DNA of 64,000 bases. Origin: Isoetes taiwanensis (lineage: Eukaryota > Streptophyta > Lycopodiopsida > Isoetales > Isoetaceae). The notes beneath the pieces were generated by a model, which did not search any database, had not been told where the DNA came from, and saw only the letters and a program-made list of their open reading frames with translations. A program made the position numbers and the translations under genes. Below are positions 1 to 10,699 of this stretch, piece after piece (the first letter of the stretch is position 1; the number at the start of each line of letters is the position of its first letter). The stretch is from positions 20,749,619 through 20,813,618 of the forward strand of contig JAJEKV010000004.1 of assembly GCA_021234155.1 (NCBI GenBank). Direction: 5' to 3'.

Positions 1-1729
1 ATATGCCATGGCACCAGCCTGAAAAGGAACATAATCTTTGTTCACTTATGTTGCAGAACGAACTCCCATAATCTCCTCCTTCACCTGAAGCTATCTTGTT
101 ATACCTGAAATACTGAGTCCTCTGTAGAGATGTTGGCTTTTTCTTTTACCAGAATCCTGAATTAATTTCTTCAGCTATAGCATTTGTAGCATCTTCCATC
201 TTGTGTTCAGCTATCCATGGTGATAGCGTAGTTTTGTATCAGCCTCAAAATGTGAAGCGCTTCTAGGGTCGAAGGCATCCCTAGCTTCTGCACTGCTGCC
301 ATAATCATGGCCATGGCCATAGCCATAGCCATTTTGGCCTTCCCTAATGGATAAGGATTTTTGGACTGCAAATGAAGATTTGCATTTTCTTTATCATGAC
401 AAGAATCAGACTGATCAGGCATATGGTGGCTTTCATCTGTTTAAAATTTGCTTTTGAGTAGTAGTGCACCATTTTCCTTTTTGTTCCTTTTACGAAGAAG
501 ATTTATGCTTCACAAGCTCCTTATTTCTATTGAGGTCTTCTCATACTTTGGTTCCATTCTAAGTAGCCACATTATGTGTAGCTTGGCAATCATGTCATTT
601 GACAAAGGCAGGTTTAGTTTGTCTCTCATTTAGAACGTCTTACGATGGTTTGGATAATAAGGATGTCATCTAATAAGCTTTGTATGGCAACCATGGCCAG
701 CCTGCAACAATTAAGTTTGAAGTGTCTATAAGACAATCTTGACCACTTCATACAACATTGTTCTATATTTTTTGTCTAGATGGAGGTTCCAGAATGTTCT
801 ACTTAATTCCTTTTCTTCATTTTGGTGCAGATATAAGCATGTCTATACCATATAGATCAACAATTCAAGTTTTGGTGACAGCTAGCTTCTTTGGTTATCA
901 CTATTAGTATTATCACTATCGTTGCCTCACATATAAGTATTATCACTATCAGAAATTTACATATTCTCACTATTATCTTTTCTTGATAAGCTGTATCATG
1001 CTTTATACTTCATGAGCAGTTCAAACTGAAATACATGAAGACCTTCAATTCATCAATATCTTCTTGGTTGTTTATTAGATTGAGGGGATATAGACAATCA
1101 GTTGTGTTGCTTCAAGAGCTTGGAGATGTAAGTTCAGGGTGCATGGAGGAATGGAGCCAAATAATAAATACATATAGAGAAATAGGCTGCATGGCATATG
1201 ATGTAGATCGGTATCGTGCTGCAGATAAGTGCATAAACAGTGGCCAAGAATAGTACATTTCTTTCAGCAAATCTCAAATGTTTGCAATGTTGAAGGAATC
1301 CCTATGCTAAGGAATAGATTTTGAAACTTTTTTTGAAGTGTCTCTTAAGCAAAATGTGTACAACATAAGCTTAGCATTTACCGATGTCATCTATGTGCCT
1401 TTAGTTTTTATTATTATATATTTGGCCATACAATTTGTTCATGTTAAGAAAATAGAAGAAAGTTGCGGGCCCTCCACCATAGATGGTAGCATGTATGGTT
1501 GCTTATGGCTGAACTTGACTGTTTCATTTAAACCTTCATTTCTTCTAAACCTTCATCAAGTTAGGGCGAAAACCAACGGCAAAAAAGGCACTTTAAACTT
1601 AAAAGGGAGCAACACTTTTTTGCATTTTTCCCATCATAAAAAAAAGGCTCTAAATAAAAAAAGGCAAAAAAAAGACTTTTGAACTTAAAAAGACACCACC
1701 ACCTTTTGCCCTTTCCGGGCTGCTTTCTT
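1..1729. other. AT-rich intergenic stretch, no supportable gene
   Basis: There is no long open frame and no recognisable domain. Two short stretches look exon-like. On the minus strand around 220-424, one frame reads a Gly/Tyr/His-rich peptide ending in RSASHFEADTKLRYHHG; the (ATGGCC)-type repeat at 300-335 creates the Gly/Tyr run. On the plus strand around 1,095-1,250, a frame reads LQELGDVSSGCMEEWSQI and stops at 1,253. Both could be host exon pieces carried by the Helitron that ends at 3,042, but I cannot name either gene. The rest is low-complexity AT-rich DNA. Confidence 0.4.
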
Positions 1730-2317
1730 CGTTTAGAATCTGCCCCTGCCTCTTCCCTGCCTGAGCGCCGGCCCGGCCGCCTGCCTGAGCGCCTGGGCGC
1801 CTTCAGGGTTGCCTGGGCGTAGTGATGGATGGCGCCTGGGAGGCGCAGTGATGGGTGGCGCCTGCCTGCCGAGACCGTGCCTGAGCGTATGCGCCTGAGA
1901 GCATGCCTGGATCGGTGGAGCGCTGTAGTGAGGAGGCACCTTCACTGGGCGATTTCCCTGAGCGGTTTCTCTGAGCGCCGCCTTCCCTGCGCGTCTGGGC
2001 GATTGGCGTTGGGGGCGTCGGTTTTCCAGCACCCAGTTGTGAAGAGGTTACGGTTCCGAGGCGTTCGGCGAAGTCTTGTCTGTTGGAGGTATGCTTATTG
2101 CTTCTTGCAATAGCATGGATTTTTGGATGCGTAGTCATCCTGGCAACAGTTTTTTCCCAGGTGGTTTTTAATCTGGGCCATGATGATTATGGTTTGTTCT
2201 GTGGGCTTCGGCCCTTGTTCTGGTTAGGGACTTCGGTCCCGTTTTGTACTTGTGGTCCCATAACCCGATTGGGTTCCGTGGACATTAAAAGTTTCTTCCT
2301 TCCTTCCTTCCTTCCTT
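1730..2317 (+). mobile_element. Retroposon (SINE or truncated LINE) 3' module with (TTCC)n tail
   Basis: A GC-rich block (about 1,730-2,060, with many CCTGAGCGCC-like repeats) leads into a 3' end. That end has two UUCG-capped hairpins (GGGCTTCGGCCC near 2,193-2,204 and GGGACTTCGGTCCC near 2,227-2,240), then a 48-bp segment (2,243-2,290) and a (TTCC)n tail. The 48-bp segment closely matches the 3' end of the degenerate LINE at 58,542-58,588 (reverse strand). Shared blocks are TTTGTACTTG, GGTCCCATA and CCGTGGAC. A shared 3' end with a microsatellite tail is typical of SINEs that use a LINE's machinery, or of 5'-truncated LINE copies. I cannot tell which. Confidence 0.55.
2296..2317 (+). repeat. 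(TTCC)n microsatellite
   Basis: Five and a half perfect TTCC units. The position directly after the retroposon 3' module suggests it is that element's tail rather than an independent microsatellite. Confidence 0.9.
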
Positions 2318-2529
2318 TAGCTAGGTTTAAAAAGATTGTGAAAAGACTTATAAAACTTTAACATCTTTTTGACACTTAATTTACAATGATGAAAGAACGA
2401 GAAAGCAATAGAAACAGAAGAGGAGTGTCAGTAAAGATTGGATGAAAAACACACAATATGAACATGAAAGGGAGCCCACCTATCTACATACAAAATAGTA
2501 TGGACGCTTGGAATCACACAAGTAGAACG

Positions 2530-2934
2530 GCACCACGGTGGCAAATGCAATCGGGAATGTATGCATTATAGGGCATTGTCATCCAAGGACAATGGTACAA
2601 AGTGCTGCCACAATGGACAAACCAAGTTGAAGCCTCTACAGCCAATGTCCCATCTAATTCCGTTATTACTGAACAACCAACGCCCAAAAACCATTAACTT
2701 TCATCAACACATCTGGGCCTACAATAGTGCTCTTGCCTTTGCTTCCTTTGGCGCAAACATCGAGCAAATTGAAGAATGTGGATCATATTGTTTCAATATC
2801 TAAGGTCAAACCTACCATAGGGTGGGGCCAGTTTATGCCGATAATTCTCAACCCACAATATATTCCCAACTCTACATTCTAAATGCCGACTATGCACATG
2901 AAGCATGAGTCCAAAATGCTCAGAATGTAAATTG
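2530..2934 (+). pseudogene. Helitron Rep/helicase N-terminal remnant
   Basis: The frame starting near 2,530 (methionine at 2,561) reads a Cys/His-rich zinc-like region followed by motifs found in the N-terminal part of plant Helitron replicases. Examples are CCHNGQTKLKPLQPM and NSALAFASFGANI. It stops at 2,801, and the same frame resumes with GQTYHRVGPVY and LYILNADYAHEA, which are also Helitron N-terminal blocks. The Rep (HUH) and helicase domains that should follow are absent, and the sequence runs into a Helitron 3' terminus about 100 bp later. This is an internally deleted Helitron copy. Stops at 2,801 and about 2,875 make it non-functional. Confidence 0.8.
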
Positions 2935-2960
2935 CTTTAGATATTTTTGTTAAATAAAAG

Positions 2961-3042
2961 GTTATTGCACACTTTTCTCATTGCAGTCAAAATATTTAGA
3001 GACTTCCAACTTATGCCCAGCAATGCTGGGCACTGTTACTAG
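2961..3042 (+). mobile_element. Helitron 3' terminus (copy A)
   Basis: The element ends with a perfect 7-bp hairpin (GCCCAGC 3,015-3,021, loop AAT, GCTGGGC 3,025-3,031), then 11 nt ending in CTAG at 3,042, followed by T. That is the Helitron rule: a hairpin shortly before CTRR, with insertion before T. The 80 bp before the end match the termini at 10,462 and 32,116, so three copies of one Helitron family share this terminus. The 5' end of this copy was not found and may lie before base 1. Confidence 0.85.
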
Positions 3043-6000
3043 TTAAATACTGACTTGAGCCCATGTTGTGTGCACTGGCTTAATATAAATTTGTAGCATA
3101 CAGAAACTTATGAGGTCTAAAGAAGATGAGACTAGTGACCTTAGGCCTGAAGTATTTTGTTGCTTGTTTAATTTTATGTTACATGCAAATAATAAAAGAT
3201 AAAAGATATTAAACTATACATGTGCCTTCCCTTATGGTAGTTTCTTCAAAATGATTCAAGTTTTTCTGATGAAGCATGACCATATACTTCTTTTATGATG
3301 TTGCTGAGCTCTGGTGTTTAGAACAGAAAACTTTCATATCAAGACCCCATAGAAGGCATTGATAATGATTCAGGGTCCATGCCTTTTATAGAGAGCTGGA
3401 TATTTAGGTAAATTTGGTATTTCTACTGGTGGCCATGCACATCGTATTTTCCTATTCATTACATGTTTATTAGAGAGGATGGCCCTACAAGAACCATTAT
3501 GAAGAAGTATCATAGCTCCAACCCGTACTATCCAGTTTCCAACGTGCGAGTTTTTGAACATACAAGAGGCAGTTGCCTTCAAATATCTGTATGTTGAAGA
3601 GTGCAAAAGGCTGACCCTTGAAGATCAGAAGCAAGCACGATGAGGTCAATGTACTGTCGATTAGTAAATCTGCTAATTCTTCGCATAAGATTCTGTTTAC
3701 AAAAGCCTATGTTGTGTATGGTTGAATTCATTTCATATGTAGTTGTTGTCTTTTGGACAAGATTTCATCATATAATCTTGGTAAAATTGAATATCTTCAT
3801 AGGGAGTGTGTGCACTTCCCTAGTGGTTTCCTTCAAGGACAGTATCATCAAGGCACCTGGCACAATGTCTGAGGCTAAAGCTTTCAAACGTTATTTTAAC
3901 ACGGCGGGTTTATATATCCAGCACCTTATTGTTCATAAGGTTTGGGTGGAACTGCTTGGTGATATACCTTCTCAAGTATTTATATGAGGCATCATGGTTG
4001 TTTGTTTGTTTTCTTCTGTTCAAGTAGCAAATGAGTCCTTAGGTTACTGAGTAAGATTGATTATGCAGGGTTTTATTCCATTCAAGAACAACCATGTGCA
4101 TTCAAAAATAGCTGGAAAAGCCTCTGAGTTAGCACATTTGGCAAAAGAAAACTTAAAACATAAGATGAATACAAGCTCACTTTTATGAACTTTTTGACAA
4201 TCATCTACAGGTGTGTAGTTCTTTAGGTGTACGGATTAGAAAAGTCGCTTTGTTGTTCCTGACTACAAATGATATTCTGTCAGGGAGGCGTTAATTTGTA
4301 TGCACAAAGTAAAGAACAATATCAGATGGAGGAAAGTAGGCCTATATTGCTACATATGGACAAGCCACGTGTCAATGTGCAAGTCTTTGAGAGGAGACCT
4401 GATTAGCCAGATATAAGTGAAGTTATGCAGCATGCTGTGAATGGGTATACTGGTCATAAGCATGCATTGCAGATAACTTCTTGTATGATGATTTATAAGC
4501 AAAGACAAATTAGTAGATTGTCTTCTAATTACACGCACGTTTCTGTAAAATGTGCAGCATCTATATGGCCGATCATATGGGAAGCTCACTCGAGCCTTGC
4601 ATAACAAACCTGCCAACCCTTCAACATCTGAGGGTGTTTTGGGATTTTCAAATACCCGCGCGATGATAGATCAATCAGAGAACCTTCTTCTTCCCTAGCT
4701 TGTAGGTTAGCAGCTGAATTAGATTCCTCAAGAGGGCCATGAAGGTTGAATCGTTTTCTCCTCATAATCCTCTTCTGAATGTGGCAAGATTAAAAAGATG
4801 CAAATGGAAGTAGTCCCCAAATAATATCTCATTTTACATTTATGAGCATTGCGTAATGAAAATTTAGATTCACCTCGGATCACTGTAGTTGTGTCTATTT
4901 GTGAAGCAAATCACAGCAGGCAATGACAATGAAAGAGAGGTTTCATAAATGTAAATGTTTGGTTATGTTAACCAAATGTACACTCGTGCTATGAGATCAT
5001 ATTTTGGTGGAAAATCTCCAATTCTGCTAGAGATGGCAAAATTATAGAAGTCCATTATGTATTAGGAAACGTTCCACCAAGAGGTGGTTCCCACCTGGAA
5101 ACGGCCGAGTGGTGGAACGTTCCCAAACGTAAGCCACGTGTAGCCAATGATTTTTGGGCACGTATCGCATCTTCCACGTCAACGCCCCTGTTCAGAGTTT
5201 TGCAAAGCGAAAGCAGAGTGATTCTGAAAGCGAAAGCAAAATGCCTTGTAAAGGAACACATTCGAAGCTATTTGAATGATGAGTGGAGGAATCGCAAATT
5301 TCAATGAGTCTGATAAGCATGCCTAGAGTTGGAAAAGCATTGCTAGGTCTGTATCTACGCTTCACCCTCTTCAGCACTTTCGGGAAAATTGGCAAGTTAA
5401 GTAGATGGATTCTTCTACTTAGGAACTGTTAATTGTTTTGCATGTCAATTTTGTTCAGGATATGAAGCAAGAACTCGATATTATAAATTAAAGAAGGTTG
5501 CTACGAATTTAATAGCATGAAATACATGGAAGTTGCAAGCAAACTTAAGCTACTAAAATTCAAAGGCATGTCTTTTGTTGCTCAATAGTTATGGGTCATG
5601 TTCTGAGCGTAGGCCCTGTCGAAGGTAATGATTTAGAGTCCGTGGTTGAGCTCAAACATGCATTTACCCCGGCTTCGAGGATCTGCCTTCATTGTAGCTA
5701 ATGCGCCTCCTAATGGACAACCAACAAATTTATCAAGCAATGCTCCTACCATTGTGACATGTGGCGTCTTGGATGCAGTGTCAATGTTACCGAACATTGT
5801 TAACTCTTCTGTCATGTCGTCATTTTCGCACGTGTCGTAGGGACTATCTGACACTACCTTGTTACAAGCATTGCACGCTTCACGACCTTGTTGTCACCAG
5901 TTGTATTCAATCTCAATATGTTTGAGACCTGACATCCAAAAATGTTTGATTAGTGGGGTCTGGGGTCTATTTTAATTTAAATATTGAGTCAACAGATATG

Positions 6001-6965
6001 GTCGGGGGTTTGAAGTAGAAATTTTGATTCCACATGGTTTGATTTAAGACACTTTACCCATGGGAAATTGAGGGCAACCCTCCGTGCGCAGCACCTTGTT
6101 TTTTTCTCGATTTTTGAAAGACCGTTTTTTTTTTCAGGCGGCGAAAATCCCTAAAACCTTAGAGAAATCAACTAAGAAAAATTCTAAATTGTTTTCTCTC
6201 TAGATCGGAAAAACCATATTCATTCCTTGATGAATGTGAATGTTTTTTCCTGAGGCTATATGGCTTCAGGTTCTTAAGGATATAACCAGGATGTTTTTGC
6301 ATCGTATCCACATGATGTAAAGATTTTGGCCTTTGAATTTTGTAACCAATTAACCATCCTTGGTGGTTTGAATGCATCTGTTACCAGACCTGAGTATACA
6401 AGTCTGCACTTTTATAGCTTATCAGGCCTAAGCATATAACTATGCACTTTAATAACTAGATAACATGATGTATTCGCAAACATCCCCTTTTGCAGCATAC
6501 ATATATGATCTGTTAGAAATATTTACGAGCATTTGCAATATGCCAAGCTGTTGTATGTTATAATAGAGGAAATTGTTCACTTTGTTGTGGGCACAGAGCA
6601 AGTTCTATTGTTTGGCAGGGCATGCAAATATAAACTTTATATGGAAAGAAAAGCACAACATGCCTTGTTAGAAGAAACATGTCTCGAGGACGTTGTAGTA
6701 AGGAAAAGGCTATAGGAGGTTGAATCTAGGCCAGCAGGCAGAGGGACGATGAAACTGATGAAGATAATGCTACCTAAAAAGATGATGAGATGAGTATCTC
6801 ATAACTATTTTAACCGTGGATGAGTATCTTCAAACTATTATAACCTTTTTGGGACTTACTATTTAGTCTTTCTTTAAGCGGCTTTAATCTTTAAAATTTT
6901 GCTGAATGTAGAAGCATCACATATTCTTTGGTATGCACCACATATAATGGTATAGACCTATTTTT
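3043..6965. other. AT-rich intergenic stretch, possible Helitron cargo
   Basis: No gene could be supported. Plus-strand 3,545-3,642 reads as an exon-like piece (LNIQEAVAFKYLYVEECK, stop at 3,640), and 3,850-3,985 is another short open frame; neither is recognised. At 5,060-5,180 there is an imperfect inverted repeat (GGAACGTTCCACC / GGTGGAACGTTCC) and CACGTG sites, which look like promoter sequence but drive no visible gene. Since a Helitron ends at 10,462 in plus orientation, part of this stretch may be its cargo. No 5' end was located. Confidence 0.35.
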
Positions 6966-6971
6966 TGATGA

Positions 6972-7011
6972 TTCTAGAAATACTACGGATAGACATGGAC
7001 AAGAATGCTAA
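6972..7011 (+). repeat. 40-bp direct repeat, left copy
   Basis: This 40-bp sequence, beginning TTCTAGAAATACTACGGATA, occurs again without change at 7,638-7,677. The pair brackets a 626-bp block holding a LINE-like 3' tail, a minisatellite and one LTR-like repeat. It could be a long target-site duplication or the product of a local duplication. Confidence 0.85.
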
Positions 7012-7014
7012 TGC

Positions 7015-7200
7015 TGCTCATGGGCATCTCCTTGATAACCAAAACAAGTACATACTGATAGCAAGCTAGTGAAACCAGCCGGGATTAAAAAACCTCGCCC
7101 TTTCGGGTTTTCGAGGAAAAACCCTGACAATAATGGGATTACTAGCCAGGTCCAAAAACATAATAGATCTTGTACCCTCATGCTGACTAGCCTTATTGGG
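7015..7200 (-). mobile_element. LINE-like 3' fragment, minus strand
   Basis: Read on the minus strand, this carries GGTTTTTCCTCGAAAACCC followed by a G-rich run and GGTTTTTTAATC. It closely resembles the 3' region of the degenerate LINE at 58,617-58,660 (GGTTTTCCCCGAAAACCC, G-run, GGTTTTTAATC). After that it reads TGTACTTG as in the retroposon at 2,243, but the final block is poorly kept. It is a short remnant with no coding capacity. Confidence 0.5.
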
Positions 7201-7283
7201 TGAAAATACATTACAGCAATGAAGTTGCCAAAGACGAAACATGTTTCAATTGTCTTCTCCATTGATCTTCATCTTGTGCTGCC

Positions 7284-7403
7284 ATCCAGGAACTAAGGCC
7301 TCCAACCAGGCACTAGGGCCTCCAACCAAGCACAAAAGCCTCAACCAGGCACAAAGGCCCCAACCAGGCACTAGGCCTCCAACTAGGCACAAGGCCTCCA
7401 ACA
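7284..7403 (+). repeat. Minisatellite, about 19-bp unit
   Basis: About six imperfect tandem copies of a unit like GGCCTCCAACCAGGCACTA. Units vary by substitutions and 1-3 bp indels. An open frame through it (7,241-7,432) is produced by the repeat and is not a gene. Confidence 0.85.
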
Positions 7404-7456
7404 AAGTGTTAGTTTACAAACAAGTTATATAAGCAGGAGAAGGGTGGGGGGGTGGG

Positions 7457-7640
7457 CCAAACCGTAGGGAGAAGGAAGGAGAGGATAGGAAATGCACCAA
7501 GAGAGCTGATGAGTGAGAAAAGGACGAGAAAGCATATAAATAGGGAAAAGAGGGAAAGAACTAACTAACTGCTAACTGCCTCCGTATTTCTAGAACCTTG
7601 TTTTCCTTCTATTCGGTAAAACGAAGGAAAACGACATTTC
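7457..7640 (-). repeat. 184-bp LTR-like direct repeat, left copy
   Basis: Matches 9,856-10,039 at 182 of 184 positions by eye, in the same orientation. It holds a TATA-like CATATAAATAGG and a 10-bp inverted repeat (GTTTTCCTTC .. GAAGGAAAAC). The gag-like frame between the copies is on the minus strand, so this would be the 3' LTR of a small retroelement. The ends lack a clear TG..CA, and I found no PBS, PPT or target duplication, so the LTR assignment is tentative. Confidence 0.55.
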
Positions 7641-7677
7641 TAGAAATACTACGGATAGACATGGACAAGAATGCTAA
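7638..7677 (+). repeat. 40-bp direct repeat, right copy
   Basis: Identical to 6,972-7,011. Its first 3 bases overlap the end of the left 184-bp LTR-like repeat (7,457-7,640), so the two duplications share an edge. Confidence 0.85.
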
Positions 7678-8426
7678 AGAAGAGGCAGGAATAATATAAA
7701 ATCCATTAAGCAGGGCAATAGCAGCTGAGGGATAGAAAAACATGCTGTAAGATCACATAATATTCAAGTTTCAATTCTGAAACAATTTCTACGGTGCACC
7801 AACCATGGGGAAGAAGACCAGTGTTATAAGAAAGGGCATACAAAACTTTGATATAGCATAGACTTTGGTCGAGAGACCCCAAGGTCAAGGTGGCAACAAA
7901 CCATTGCTTCGTCTAACAAGTTTAAAGAATAAACCTCTATGGATCCCAAGAGGGCTTAACATGGTAACCTTAGTTATGGTTAAGAAAATAATAGAACCTT
8001 AGTTATAATACCATAGAATAGAATTATAATTAGTTAAGTGTTATCGGTTAACCTTAGTTATTGGACAATAATATGAATCTTGGTTCAGGTCAAGAAAGGC
8101 TTAAAATAACCTCGATCAAAATAGGAAAGCTACGTTTATAGATTGGCGGCAGAGCAAGGCGGCAAGATCTGCGATGCCAGGGCTAGGGCAAGGCAAGAAT
8201 AGGCGAGGTGAGAAGTGGCAAGCAAATGACGGCAGCGGCATGGCAAGGCAACCGGAGCAGGCAAGATGAGACGAAGAACTGCGGCCAGGGTAGACACCGA
8301 AAAATGGCATGTTCCTAGCTTCAGTCTGAGTTTGTAATACAGGGAACTCCATGAGCAGGTGGGTTAAGAATGGATCAGGTAAAGAAAGAAACCAGACAAT
8401 GCACAGGCAAAAGGGAACCGATTTAT

Positions 8427-8747
8427 GGGTGAAAGCATGCTACGGTGTACCACTTTTGGAACCCTCAAAAGTACCTACACTGGGTACTTTTAAAACTGGT
8501 ACTTTCTGTTCTTTCTTCCCATTAAAATCAATCCAAAAATTTTGAATTGAAGGTCAATAACATGTCAATCTATAGTAGTAGAGGAGAGCAATACTATTAG
8601 AGACTAAATGAATGAATCAACTCTCAAAATTATTGTTTATTGAGACATTTATGCAAGTTCCCAGTACCCAGTGCTGGGTACTTTTTTGGGTAGTTTTGCA
8701 CTCCCTAAAAAGAACTTTAGATGGTACACCCTAGCATGCTTTCACCC
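8427..8747. mobile_element. TIR MITE, PIF/Harbinger-like (321 bp)
   Basis: The ends are inverted repeats: GGGTGAAAGCATGCTA at 8,427 and its complement ending at 8,747, extending imperfectly through GGTGTACCA. The flanks are TTAT on both sides (8,423-8,426 and 8,748-8,751), which fits a TTA-type duplication and a GGG terminus as in PIF/Harbinger MITEs. There is no coding capacity. Copies of GTACYCAGTGCTGGGTAC-type short palindromes lie inside each end (about 8,473-8,483 and 8,661-8,679). Confidence 0.75.
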
Positions 8748-9397
8748 TTATACAGAGACAACAAACCCGGGAATATCCTGGTCTTTTCTTGAAAATAGTT
8801 ATGGAATCATCCAATGAGTTGAAAATGAAGTATACCCGGTCAGTATTTGAATAACCAACAACACTATCATGGGGAATCCCTGAGAAACCCAAGGAAAGCC
8901 AACTATTCCCGTGGTAAGCTTCAAAGACTCTGTTTCTTATCCACAGGCAAAATAAAACAACTTTGACACTCTTTGGTTGAAAAAAAACAGAACAAGGAGA
9001 ACCAAAATGCCCTTTTAAGTTTACCAAATCCTGTAAACGCCTTGCGCAGAACTGGAACATTATAAGTTAACTGATAAACCAGAATCCTTACCAAGCAGAA
9101 ATCCTACAAGCCTTGCACAGAACTGGAAAACATTACCCTTCAAGTTAACTGATAGAGCAAAATCTTTAAACCCAAGTCTTGAACAGACTTACCACAGATC
9201 AACTACAGATCATAATGATCTCCTCAAAACAAACAAGGCCTTCTCATTCTAGCACAGTTTTTACCTCAGGAAGAGTTAAATTTCCCATTTCATACAACTC
9301 TGCTACTTTAGATCCTTCTCTATCTCTGATGCATATCAAATTCTTTCTGTTAGAAATTGAAGAGGTACCTTTTTCAATGATGGTCTTGGTTGCTGCA

Positions 9398-9712
9398 TCA
9401 AGGGCCTTGTGCTCCTACAAATATCGTTCTAACTCTGCAAATAAATCCTCCAAATTCATTCAAGAACTCGAACTCTTTGATATTATCCTGATACTTCAAG
9501 AGAGGGGCTCTAGCTTTGCTGCTCCTCTGTTGAATCTCGGCTTGCAGCAATGAAACCTTAGATTCCAGAATCACAACCATTTCCACCTTGGAGCCGATCA
9601 AATCATCAATTTTGGCCTCTAACCTGCTCTCCATGGCTTTAAGCCATTCCGGTACTCGATCCGAATTTGTGCCATGCCTCTTTCCAAACTTTGTATGAGC
9701 TTTAGGGGCCAT
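9398..9712 (-). pseudogene. gag-like ORF between LTR-like repeats
   Basis: A 104-residue frame begins MAPKAHTKFGKRHGT (ATG at 9,712-9,710), followed by a Glu/Lys/Leu-rich coiled-coil stretch (WLKAMESRLEAKIDDL and onward). It stops at 9,398, and a +1 frame carries on for about 50 more codons (ALDAATKTIIEKG...). Short coiled-coil N-termini of this kind are common in plant retrotransposon gag proteins, including the start of the gypsy gag at 24,747. No gag core, zinc knuckle or pol domain is present, so this would be a non-autonomous element. It is unidentified beyond that. Confidence 0.4.
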
Positions 9713-9855
9713 AGCTTCAGCCAGGTCACTAGCAAAACGCCACAAAAGGGAAACGTGAATGCAAACCGTAGCCCTTGGCAGACAGGAATCGATGCACCAC
9801 AAAACTGCCACAGACAGTCAGGCAAGCAAAGGATGCACTAAACGTTTGGAGCAGT

Positions 9856-10039
9856 CCAAACCGTAGGGAGAAGGAAGGAGAGGATAGGAAATGCACCAAG
9901 AGAGCTGATGAGTGAGAAAAGGACGAGAAAGCATATAAATAGGGAAAAGAGGGAAAGAACTAACTAACTGCTAACTGCCTCCATATTTCTAGAACCTTGT
10001 TTTCCTTCTATTCGCTAAAACGAAGGAAAACGACATTTC
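9856..10039 (-). repeat. 184-bp LTR-like direct repeat, right copy
   Basis: Partner of 7,457-7,640 with two substitutions, implying a recent origin if these are LTRs. In the orientation of the gag-like frame this would be the 5' LTR. The sequence following it on the minus strand (ACTGCTCCAAACG) does not match a standard tRNA primer site that I can recognise. Confidence 0.55.
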
Positions 10040-10381
10040 CATTGAAGCTATAGAGGTATATCACTAACCATGTGTTTATGTGGTTGTGATTGTGATTGCA
10101 ATGTTTTCTTTCCTCAATATATCATGCTGAGTGGGTGCACTAGTTTTTGTGTCTTTTGGTCGTATTAACAACCTATCTATCCATCTATAGTTATAGCCTT
10201 ACCTCAAAACATGTTCAGATTAACATTTTACTCACTCATATTTGCTACGAACAAGTGCCACTAAAACCTAAAAAAGATACAGATGCAACACTATCTAACA
10301 TGAAGGAGCTTAGATTTCCTTTAACACGTTGTTAAAGCTTGGAAAAGTTTTTGTTAAATTAAAATGTTACAAAAGTTGGAT

Positions 10382-10462
10382 TATTATTGCACGCTTTTCT
10401 CATTGTAGCAAAAATATTTACAGGTCGAGCTTATGCCCAGCAATGTTGGGTACCATTACTAG
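10382..10462 (+). mobile_element. Helitron 3' terminus (copy B)
   Basis: Same terminal family as 3,042 and 32,116. The hairpin arms GCCCAGC (10,435-10,441) and GTTGGGT (10,445-10,451) pair with two G-T-type mismatches, then 11 nt end in CTAG at 10,462, followed by T. The 5' end was not recognised, so the length is unknown. Confidence 0.8.
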
Positions 10463-10699
10463 TTCTTTGATAACCATTACAAGAAATTTATCGTGGCAGC
10501 CAAGGCCGCCGCGAACATTTCTTTTGTCCAACTCGCTGCAAAAGAAATTTTGTCTAAGTCAAATGGATGTCACTTGAATATGCGTAGATTGTGAGACATG
10601 CGAAAATTGTGTTAACTGTGTCTCTAAATTTCTATAAGGATCCTCCAGGTACGAGGTTACCTTTCATATTTAGTCGTTGCGTATATACTACTATAAATT

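Noticed and set aside
1733-2138. Overlapping Arg/Pro-rich frames in the GC-rich block
   Set aside because: Frames are open in several phases because of high GC; no domain, and the block belongs to a retroposon.
5633-5854. Open frames on both strands at the same place
   Set aside because: Neither matches a known motif; overlap of two similar-length frames suggests chance.
7284-7403. CRISPR-like regular repeat
   Set aside because: Units are directly adjacent without unique spacers; it is a minisatellite in plant DNA.
8116-8352. Minus-strand 78-codon frame
   Set aside because: Low-complexity Cys/Pro/Ser sequence from a GGCAAGGC-type repeat; no domain and no splice context.
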